Below, piece by piece: positions 1 to 5,066 of a DNA stretch of 5,066 bases. How positions within the stretch are numbered: position 1 is the stretch's first letter; each line of letters opens with the position of its first letter. The DNA lies in assembly GCA_945982095.1 (NCBI GenBank), contig CAMFRR010000085.1, forward strand, positions 1 to 5,066, written 5' to 3'. The position numbers and the translations under genes are program-made. This stretch comes from an uncultured Bacteroidales bacterium (GTDB lineage: Bacteria; Bacteroidota; Bacteroidia; Bacteroidales; UBA932). The notes under the pieces were generated by a model. That model ran no database searches, was not told the origin of the DNA, and saw nothing but the letters and a program-made list of their open reading frames with translations.

Positions 1-84
1 CTCCCTGAGTCCGCAGCAGTGCTCCCCGAATCCGCAGCAGTGCACCCCGAACCCTCAGCAGTGCTCCCCGAATCCGCAGTTATA
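1..84. repeat. 21-bp in-frame tandem repeat inside the GH95 gene
   Basis: Four consecutive 21-bp units are visible (1-21, 22-42, 43-63, 64-84). The last matches the second over its first 16 bases and then diverges, so about 3.8 copies are seen, and more may lie beyond the left edge. On the minus strand they encode residues 696-721 of the fucosidase as TADSGS, TAEGSGC, TAADSGS and TAADSG. Units 1 and 2 differ at two bases, both synonymous (Asp-Ser codons). Unit 3 differs from unit 2 at three bases and changes residues to Glu, Gly and Cys. The unit length is a multiple of three, so copy-number change would not shift the frame. Confidence 0.93.
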
Positions 85-2165
85 TCGCGGAAGGCCGGAT
101 TCAGCAGGGTTTTAAGCAGCTTGAATGCCCTCTCTCCGTCTTGGAGCCTGGCCCAGAAACATACTTTCCATGCCATTGACCAGCCTGTACCCTCATCTCC
201 TCTTGCCTCCAGGCTCTTTTTTGCTGCCTTGGCAAGTTCAGGACTGGTGTGAGGATTAATCTCGCAAGCGGGGTATAGCCCGTAGAGATGGGATATGTGT
301 CTGTGATGAGGTTCTATTTCTTGGAAATTGCTGTTCCATTCCATGATGCGCCCATCTTCTGCAATGGTGCTTGGCATAAGCCGTGATGACAGTACGAGCA
401 GGCTGTCTGCAAAAGCTCTGTCAATGTCCAGCAGGGATGCAGCCTTGGCGGTATTATGGAAAAGTTCCCTCAGAATCTGATTGTCCATGCAGGAGCCTGC
501 AGTCACTGCGGCAATGCTGCCGTCAGGGCATTTGAAGGAATTTTCTGGAGAAGTGGTGGGGGCGGTGACGAGATATGTGCTTCGTGGGTCTTCAACCAGC
601 ATGTCTGCAAAGAAGAGGCTGGCTTCTTTCATCACAGGATATACATCGCGCAGCTGCTCGAGATTGCGTGAATAGTCGTAATGGTCGTAGAGATGTTCAC
701 ACAGCCAGGCTGCCGAGGTGTTGGTTGCACCCCAGGAAGGGTGTTCTCCAGGTGCTGTCCATTCCCATACATTGCTTATGCTGTGCGCCACCCAGCCACG
801 TGCTCCGTAGAATACTCTAGCCGTCTCCCTACCGCTTGGCACCAGGGCCTTGGTCCATTCAATGAGGGGCTCCACCAGTTCGGGCAGATTTCCGCTTTCT
901 GCCGGCCAGTGGTTCATCTGCAGGTTGATGTTCAGGTGGTAATCTCCGTTCCAAGGTGTGTTTATGCTATTGGCCCATAGCCCCTGGAGGTTTGGAGGAA
1001 GGCTTGACGGCCTCGTGGAGCTTATGAGCAGGTAGCGGCCGAAGTGGTAATACAGGGCAGGGAGGGAAGGGTCGTTCCCGTCTGCTGCAAAGGCCTGGAG
1101 TCTGCGGTCTATTGGGAGTTTCTCACGCTCTGCATTGCTGCCCAAGTCTATGCAGCAGCGGCGGAATAGCTGCCTGTGGCTGGCTATGTGACAGGCTTTC
1201 AGTTCGTTATAATCTTTGGCCGAGGCTTGTTCAATCTGTGTCTGAACTTTCTCAACGGGATTGTCGCCCCAGAAATCCGTTGCCATCGCTATATATATGA
1301 TGAGCTCGTCCTCTCCTGAAAGCTCTATGCTTCCATTTTCAGCTTCGGGCTTACAAGGTCGGCCTTTGCCGTCGCATATGCGTATGCGGGCTGCGTAATG
1401 CACTCCTTCAATGTTGTCCTGTCCGCTTGGAAGAGAGCCCTGGAACAGAAGGTCTCCCTTATCTGTACAGATTGTGGGCTGTAGGATTTCGCTTTCATCT
1501 ATGTCGGCTTTCCTGTCCATAGTGATATGGCAAGACACTTTGCCTTTTTCTGATGCGCTCAGCCGTATGACTGCAAGGTCCTCGCTGCGTGAGCAGAAAT
1601 ATTCGCGTCTGTATGTTGTTCCGTCTGAAACAAAGGAAGTTACGGCCATGGCCTTGTCCATGTCCAACTCACGAGTGTAGTCTGTCAGCTTGTTGCCAAG
1701 CCCGGGATAGTCTATGCGCAGATTGCCGAAAAGCTGATAGCTGCCATAAGGGGCATTGTAGGCAGAACCCCTGTTGGTACCCTTGCCTTTGCAGGTAAAA
1801 CTTTCATACATAAGCTGCTGAGCTTCAGCATTTTTACCCTCGAACAGCAACTGCCTTATGCGTGGAAGTGCATCCTTCGCCTGGGGGTTCATTCCGTCGT
1901 CCTTGCTGCCGCTCCACATGGAGATTTCGTTCAATACTATGTTTTCGTGTTCTATTCCTCCATCAGGCATCATGCCTATCCTGCCGTTGCCCAGCGGCAG
2001 GCATTCTTCCCAAAGCCTTGCCGGACTGTCAAAATGGTAACTTGTGGCAGGGCTGTAATTGTCATTGTACGCCGTCTGGACGCGACAACTTGCCATAACC
2101 AACAGGGCTGTGAATGTTGTTGATATAAGACGAATGAAAGGGAGGGGGCTAATTTGTACTGACAT
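1..2165 (-). CDS. GH95 family glycoside hydrolase, probable alpha-L-fucosidase (lipoprotein, C-terminus beyond window)
   Basis: This inverting exo-glycosidase is expected to remove terminal, mainly alpha-1,2-linked, L-fucose from host or plant glycans outside the cytoplasm. Translating the minus strand from the ATG at 2165-2163 gives 721 residues with no stop before the left edge. A signal peptide (Arg12, hydrophobic 13-25) ends in a lipobox-like MASC, so Cys27 may be lipidated; no acidic surface-export signal follows. GH95 landmarks appear in order: PLGNGRIG (57-64), NEISMWSG (79-86), NLQGLWAN, YHLNINLQMNHWPAE (409-423), TTSPENSF (Glu541), GRIMEW, EPHHRHISHLYGLYP (from 618) and GTGWSMAWK (from 659). 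By motif, Asn412, Asn414 and Glu541 match the base-activating asparagines and acid Glu of Bifidobacterium AfcA. His410 occupies the position recalled as His in fucosidases and Thr in a GH95 alpha-L-galactosidase. The HPPFQIDGNFG-type segment with the partner Asp would lie past the edge. A repeat-coding loop occupies residues 696-721. Family is near certain; exact substrate is inferred. Confidence 0.95.
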   Translation of the reverse strand, partial: MSVQISPLPFIRLISTTFTALLVMASCRVQTAYNDNYSPATSYHFDSPARLWEECLPLGNGRIGMMPDGGIEHENIVLNEISMWSGSKDDGMNPQAKDALPRIRQLLFEGKNAEAQQLMYESFTCKGKGTNRGSAYNAPYGSYQLFGNLRIDYPGLGNKLTDYTRELDMDKAMAVTSFVSDGTTYRREYFCSRSEDLAVIRLSASEKGKVSCHITMDRKADIDESEILQPTICTDKGDLLFQGSLPSGQDNIEGVHYAARIRICDGKGRPCKPEAENGSIELSGEDELIIYIAMATDFWGDNPVEKVQTQIEQASAKDYNELKACHIASHRQLFRRCCIDLGSNAEREKLPIDRRLQAFAADGNDPSLPALYYHFGRYLLISSTRPSSLPPNLQGLWANSINTPWNGDYHLNINLQMNHWPAESGNLPELVEPLIEWTKALVPSGRETARVFYGARGWVAHSISNVWEWTAPGEHPSWGATNTSAAWLCEHLYDHYDYSRNLEQLRDVYPVMKEASLFFADMLVEDPRSTYLVTAPTTSPENSFKCPDGSIAAVTAGSCMDNQILRELFHNTAKAASLLDIDRAFADSLLVLSSRLMPSTIAEDGRIMEWNSNFQEIEPHHRHISHLYGLYPACEINPHTSPELAKAAKKSLEARGDEGTGWSMAWKVCFWARLQDGERAFKLLKTLLNPAFRDITADSGSTAEGSGCTAADSGSTAADSG
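2124..2165 (-). other. Signal peptide, predicted lipoprotein type
   Basis: The first 14 codons of the GH95 gene cover the n-region with Arg12 and the start of the hydrophobic core; the core continues to a possible cleavage site before Cys27 (codon at about 2087-2085). The residues before the cysteine read LLVMAS. Met at -3 is acceptable but not ideal for a lipobox, so ordinary signal peptidase I cleavage near the same place remains possible. Either way the enzyme should leave the cytoplasm. Confidence 0.6.
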
Positions 2166-2184
2166 GATATTTCCTGCTTTAGCG

Positions 2185-2192
2185 CAAAAATA
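2185..2192 (-). promoter_or_regulatory. Candidate Bacteroidetes -7 box for the GH95 gene
   Basis: Read on the minus strand this is TATTTTTG, a full match to the Bacteroidetes -7 consensus TAnnTTTG. It ends 19 bp before the fucosidase ATG at 2165, so the leader would be only about 10-15 nt. No TTTG is seen 19-21 bp upstream where a -33 element belongs. The motif is short and the region AT-rich, so a chance match is possible. Confidence 0.4.
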
Positions 2193-2215
2193 ACGATTAT
2201 TTCCGTATTTATTTG

Positions 2216-2223
2216 TAACTTTG
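2216..2223 (+). promoter_or_regulatory. Candidate Bacteroidetes -7 box for the fabG operon
   Basis: TAACTTTG fits the Bacteroidetes -7 consensus TAnnTTTG exactly. Transcription would start near 2230, leaving a leader of about 35 nt before the ATG at 2265. No good TTTG lies at the -33 spacing (around 2192-2197). This is the only full consensus match found between the divergent genes on this strand and is well placed to drive the operon. Confidence 0.45.
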
Positions 2224-2264
2224 TGAATTGTTTAGTAATTGCTAAATTAGATATATTATTTTTT

Positions 2265-2993
2265 ATGAAATATGCACTTGTGACAGGTGGTTCCAGAGGC
2301 TTGGGTCGTGCGATATGCATTAAGCTGGCATCCATGGGCATTCCTGTAATAATCAATTATCAATCCAACGGAGCAGCTGCCGAAGAGGTGAGGGACATCA
2401 TTCATGCAGCAGGTGGGGAGGCAAGTCTAATGCAGTTCAATGTAGCTGATTTGCAGCAGGTTACCGAGTCTTTGGAGGCATGGGAGAAGGAACATCCTGA
2501 TGATTATATTGCCTATCTTGTGAACAACGCAGGCATAAGGAGGGATAATGTGATGTTCATGATGCCGGACAAAGATTGGCATGATGTGCTTGACGTTACT
2601 GTGAACGGTTTCTTCTATGTTACAAGGGCTTTGTTGCCTAAGATGATGATGAGGGGACATGGCGGACGCATTGTGAACATGACTTCGCTGAGCGGACTGA
2701 AGGGTATGGCCGGCCAAACCAATTACAGCGCAGCAAAGGCTGCAATCATAGGAGCCACCAGGTCCTTGGCTCAGGAGGCTGCCGCCCGTAAGGTGACAGT
2801 AAATGCTGTTGCTCCGGGTTTCATTGAGACCGATATGACCAAGGATTTACCTCAGGATGAACTCAAGAAACTAGTGCCTATGAAGCGCTTCGGCAAAGCT
2901 GAGGAAGTTGCGGAGCTTGTGGCTTTCCTCTGCAGCGAAGGTGCGGCTTATATCACGGGAGAGGTCATCAACATAAACGGCGGCCTGTATTAA
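2265..2993 (+). CDS. fabG: FabG-type 3-oxoacyl-ACP reductase (SDR family)
   Basis: This 242-residue cytoplasmic short-chain dehydrogenase reduces the beta-keto group of an ACP-bound chain to the 3-hydroxy form using NADPH. The Rossmann motif TGGSRGLG spans residues 7-14 and NNAG 87-90. Asn114, Ser141, Tyr154 and Lys158 (YSAAK) form the catalytic set, with the same Ser-Tyr spacing as E. coli FabG. VAPGFIETDM (182-191) and the C-terminal ININGG segment are typical of FabG, as is the length. The start at 2265 is chosen because it gives the standard MKYALVTGG beginning; a GTG at 2223 would add 14 residues outside the family and overlap the candidate -7 box. No clear Shine-Dalgarno precedes it. 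The ketosynthase gene follows after 19 bp. Its place beside a dedicated ketosynthase and ACP suggests it serves this cluster, not general fatty acid synthesis; that part is inference. Confidence 0.93.
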   Translation: MKYALVTGGSRGLGRAICIKLASMGIPVIINYQSNGAAAEEVRDIIHAAGGEASLMQFNVADLQQVTESLEAWEKEHPDDYIAYLVNNAGIRRDNVMFMMPDKDWHDVLDVTVNGFFYVTRALLPKMMMRGHGGRIVNMTSLSGLKGMAGQTNYSAAKAAIIGATRSLAQEAAARKVTVNAVAPGFIETDMTKDLPQDELKKLVPMKRFGKAEEVAELVAFLCSEGAAYITGEVININGGLY

Positions 2994-3012
2994 TGATTAT
3001 CAATAATATCGA

Positions 3013-4236
3013 ATGGGAAGAGTAGTAATAACAGGCATGGGCATATGGTCGTGTCTGGGCACCAGTATTGAAGAAGTGAAGGACTCGTTGTTCAACGGCA
3101 AGTCCGGAATAGGAATAGAGGAAATCAGAAAGGGATACGGATATCAGTCAGCTCTTACGGGCATAGTGAAAAAGCCTGTGCTTAAGGGACTTATAGACCG
3201 TCATCTGAGACGTGGCCTGTCTGAAGAGGCTGAATATGCCTTTATGGCCAGTCTTGATGCTTTCAAGATGGCCGGTGTGGACCAGGCTTATCTGGATGCC
3301 AACGAATGCGGCTGCATTTTCGGCAATGACTCGTCGGCCAAGCCTGTGATTGAGGCTCATAAGATTATGGATGAAAAGCATGACACAGAGCTTCTTGGCC
3401 AGTCTTATATTTTCCAGGCCATGAACTCAACAGTGACCATGAACATGAGCACTATTTTCCGCCTCAAGGGTGTGAATTTCACGGTCAGCGCGGCCTGCGC
3501 CAGCGGCAGCCATTCCATAGGCCTTGCTTATATGCTCATAAAACAGGGCCTGCAGGATATGGTGCTTTGCGGCGGTGCTCAGGAAACCAACTATTATTCC
3601 ATGGCTTCTTTTGATGCCATAGGCGCTTTTTCAAAGAATGAGGAGAATCCCCAGAAGGCGAGCCGTCCTTTTGACAGGAACCGTGACGGACTTGTGCCGA
3701 GCGGCGGAGCGGCTGCCCTGGTGTTGGAGGATTATGACCATGCAGTGGCCCGCGGTGCCAATATCATTGCTGAGGTGGTGGGATATGGCTTCTCTTCAAA
3801 TGGCACTGCAGTAATCAGCCAGCCAAGTGACGAAGGCTGTGTGAGGGCCATGCAGAGGGCTATGAATGATGCAGGCATCAAGGCAGGCGATGTGGATTAC
3901 ATCAATGCGCACGCAACCGGTACCCGTCAGGGTGACATGTATGAGGCCATGGCTATAGATAAACTGTTCAGGGGAGAGCATGCTCTGGTCAGCAGTACCA
4001 AGGGTATGACAGGACATGAGTGCTGGATGGCCGGGGCAAGCGAAGTCATTTACAGCATTATTATGATGCAGAATTCATTCGTAGCCCGCAACCTGAATCT
4101 CGAGGAGCCTGATGATTGTGCCCAGCATCTGAATCTTCCAAAAGAAACTGTCGAGGCTGAAATAAATACGGTCTTGAGCAATTCGTTTGGCTTCGGCGGT
4201 ACCAACAGCGCCCTCGTCATCAAGAAATTGATTTGA
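3013..4236 (+). CDS. Beta-ketoacyl-ACP synthase, KAS I/FabB-like
   Basis: This condensing enzyme carries out decarboxylative Claisen extension of an acyl chain with malonyl-ACP. At 407 residues it spans the complete thiolase-fold protein. The catalytic triad is intact: Cys162 in AACASGSHSIG, His300 in NAHATGTRQGD and His335 in KGMTGH, with Lys330 before the second His and the glycine loop SFGFGGTN at 391-398. Length, the Cys-His-His spacing and several stretches (KGVNFTVSAACAS, the PSDEGCVRAM region, VLSNSFGFGGTN) resemble FabB (KAS I) more than FabF, and the active Cys rules out a chain-length-factor role. After His335 the usual small-residue SLGAAG is replaced by ECWMAG. The gene starts 19 bp after fabG and precedes a dedicated ACP by 61 bp, so it most likely builds a specialised acyl or polyene chain. 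Product and chain length cannot be told from the sequence. Confidence 0.92.
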   Translation: MGRVVITGMGIWSCLGTSIEEVKDSLFNGKSGIGIEEIRKGYGYQSALTGIVKKPVLKGLIDRHLRRGLSEEAEYAFMASLDAFKMAGVDQAYLDANECGCIFGNDSSAKPVIEAHKIMDEKHDTELLGQSYIFQAMNSTVTMNMSTIFRLKGVNFTVSAACASGSHSIGLAYMLIKQGLQDMVLCGGAQETNYYSMASFDAIGAFSKNEENPQKASRPFDRNRDGLVPSGGAAALVLEDYDHAVARGANIIAEVVGYGFSSNGTAVISQPSDEGCVRAMQRAMNDAGIKAGDVDYINAHATGTRQGDMYEAMAIDKLFRGEHALVSSTKGMTGHECWMAGASEVIYSIIMMQNSFVARNLNLEEPDDCAQHLNLPKETVEAEINTVLSNSFGFGGTNSALVIKKLI

Positions 4237-4253
4237 GTTCCGTCTTGCGGAAC
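4237..4253 (+). other. Small hairpin just after the ketosynthase stop
   Basis: GTTCCG and CGGAAC form a perfect 6-bp stem around a 5-base loop, beginning at the base after the TGA stop. No T-run follows (the next bases are CTGGTATG), so it is not a convincing intrinsic terminator. It could mark RNA processing or 3' end protection that sets different levels of ketosynthase and ACP message. No consensus -7 box is seen between it and the ACP gene. Confidence 0.4.
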
Positions 4254-4297
4254 CTGGTATGAAATAACATTAACTAATCTAAAATTTATCTGAATAT

Positions 4298-4540
4298 ATG
4301 AACCGTACAGAAATCGAGGAGAAAGTAAAGGCTTTCCTTATTGAAGAATTGGAGATTGAAGAAGACAAGATTTTCCCTGAGGCCAAACTCAAGGAGGATA
4401 TGGGTATAGACAGTCTTGATTTTGTTGATATTGTAGTAATTGTTGAAAGGAATTTCGGATTCAAGATAAAGGCTGAGGAAATGGCAGGAGTGGACACTTT
4501 CTCAAAATTCTGCGACTACATTGAGAGCAAAATCAGCTGA
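4298..4540 (+). CDS. Acyl carrier protein
   Basis: This 80-residue acidic protein carries the growing acyl chain on a 4'-phosphopantetheine arm in the cytoplasm. The attachment site is Ser39 in GIDSLDFVDIV (36-46), the classic DSL motif at the start of helix II. The helices flanking it (about 4-17, 39-53 and 70-79) and the total length fit a stand-alone ACP. The many Glu/Asp residues give the surface that partner enzymes dock on. It lies 61 bp after the ketosynthase and 7 bp before the acyltransferase gene, which suggests it is the cluster's own carrier and not the housekeeping AcpP; housekeeping ACPs more often lie next to fabF. The start codon is the only ATG that gives a normal N-terminus. 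The preceding bases are AT-rich without a strong Shine-Dalgarno. Confidence 0.94.
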   Translation: MNRTEIEEKVKAFLIEELEIEEDKIFPEAKLKEDMGIDSLDFVDIVVIVERNFGFKIKAEEMAGVDTFSKFCDYIESKIS

Positions 4541-4547
4541 TAGCGCT

Positions 4548-5066
4548 ATGGAGAATAAGCAGTGGGCTGGCACTACCTTCGGCAATGGGTTTCTTCTTGG
4601 ATCTCTCAGATTTGCCTTGCGCTTCATTGATGTACGGCTGGTGTACTTGTTTTCATATGTATTCGTAATACCTGTCGTTCTCTTGCTGAACCCCAGCCGC
4701 AAGACTTCGTGGAGCTTCTATAGGGAGCGTATGGGTTTCGGCCGCCTGAAGTCTGCCTGGTATGTGTACAAGAACCATTGTATGTTTTCGCAGGTGGTTG
4801 TGGACAGGTTTGCCATGTATGCCGGAAAGAAATTCGATGTGGTGGTGGAAGGTATGGAGAAGTTCGATGCACTGGCCGCTGCAGATGAAGCTTTCGTGAT
4901 GTTAAGCTCGCACATAGGTAATTATGAGATAGCGGGCTATAGTTTCGTATCCGCCGGCAAGACCATCAATGCAGTGGTGTATGGCTACGAGAAACAGGCT
5001 GTGATGGACAACAGGAACAGTATGTTTTCAAAGACCAATGTCAAGATGATAGGAATAAGGGAGGAT
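4548..5066 (+). CDS. LpxL/HtrB-family lysophospholipid acyltransferase (C-terminus beyond window)
   Basis: The 173 visible residues are open to the right edge. They are the N-terminal part of a membrane-associated acyltransferase of the lipid A biosynthesis family, which transfers acyl chains from ACP to a lipid or sugar acceptor on the inner membrane's cytoplasmic face. An N-terminal segment starting near Trp6 leads into a hydrophobic stretch at about 31-47, likely a membrane anchor. The catalytic HX4E motif is His122-Glu127 in LSSHIGNYE. The ATG follows the ACP stop by 7 bp, indicating tight co-transcription and probably translational coupling. Members of this family recur in aryl-polyene and flexirubin-type clusters, where they are thought to attach the finished chain to its lipid anchor. 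That role is inferred here. The acceptor is unknown, and a true lipid A acyltransferase cannot be excluded from the sequence alone, although the neighbours argue against it. Confidence 0.88.
   Translation, partial: MENKQWAGTTFGNGFLLGSLRFALRFIDVRLVYLFSYVFVIPVVLLLNPSRKTSWSFYRERMGFGRLKSAWYVYKNHCMFSQVVVDRFAMYAGKKFDVVVEGMEKFDALAAADEAFVMLSSHIGNYEIAGYSFVSAGKTINAVVYGYEKQAVMDNRNSMFSKTNVKMIGIRED

Noticed and set aside
1..84. CRISPR array or site-specific recombination repeats at the left edge
   Set aside because: The 21-bp units are directly adjacent without spacers, and they translate in frame with the fucosidase, so they are a coding tandem repeat.
19..2098. Numerous plus-strand ORFs of 60-99 codons (for example 19-252, 456-671, 681-980, 1411-1680, 1862-2098)
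   Set aside because: All lie antisense to the continuous GH95 reading frame, show no recognisable protein family and have Cys/Arg/Ser-rich compositions typical of shadow frames.
2223..2264. GTG start extending the reductase by 14 residues
   Set aside because: The extension is not part of the FabG family N-terminus and overlaps the candidate -7 box; the ATG at 2265 gives the standard start.
1976..2356. Minus-strand 126-codon ORF spanning the GH95 start, the intergenic gap and the start of fabG
   Set aside because: It is out of frame with the GH95 gene, overlaps two well-supported genes and their promoter region, and has no recognisable domain.
2427..2717. Minus-strand ORFs within the operon (2427-2717, 3148-3381, 3796-4017, 4279-4497, 4502-4702, 4624-4872, 4718-4915)
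   Set aside because: Each is antisense to a gene with intact catalytic motifs and has no recognisable family.
4237..4253. Intrinsic terminator after the ketosynthase gene
   Set aside because: The stem is only 6 bp and is followed by mixed bases, not a T-run; the downstream ACP belongs to the same pathway with no separate consensus promoter.

Overview
The window most likely comes from a member of the Bacteroidales (Bacteroides/Prevotella-type gut anaerobe). Three things point that way. The intergenic region carries Bacteroidetes-style -7 boxes (TAnnTTTG) and no clear Shine-Dalgarno sequences. A GH95 fucosidase with a lipoprotein-like signal is present. A FabG / FabB-like ketosynthase / ACP / LpxL-type acyltransferase gene string is also present, of the kind found in Bacteroidetes aryl-polyene or flexirubin-like clusters. 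The genus cannot be fixed from the sequence alone.

Layout: positions 1-2165 are one minus-strand gene running off the left edge. It encodes the N-terminal 721 residues of a secreted glycoside hydrolase family 95 enzyme, probably an alpha-L-fucosidase. The reading frame stays open throughout, and the many plus-strand ORFs over it are shadows. At the left edge this gene contains an in-frame 21-bp tandem repeat (about 3.8 copies visible) encoding a Thr/Ala/Asp/Ser/Gly-rich heptapeptide.

Positions 2166-2264 are a short AT-rich divergent intergenic region with one candidate -7 box on each strand. To the right lies a plus-strand operon: a FabG-type 3-oxoacyl-ACP reductase (2265-2993), a KAS I/FabB-like ketosynthase (3013-4236), a dedicated acyl carrier protein (4298-4540) and the start of an LpxL/HtrB-family acyltransferase (4548 to the right edge). 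Gaps are 19, 61 and 7 bp. A small hairpin follows the ketosynthase stop codon.

Together the four operon genes form the core of an ACP-dependent acyl-chain pathway. The ketosynthase extends the ACP-bound chain, the reductase reduces the beta-keto group, and the acyltransferase probably moves the finished chain to a lipid acceptor at the inner membrane. Because the carrier and acyltransferase are dedicated to the cluster, a specialised lipid (aryl polyene/flexirubin-like, or another envelope lipid) is more likely than housekeeping fatty acid synthesis. The deciding genes (dehydratase, second ketosynthase, aromatic starter enzymes, exporter) would lie beyond the right edge. The fucosidase is divergently transcribed and probably functionally unrelated.
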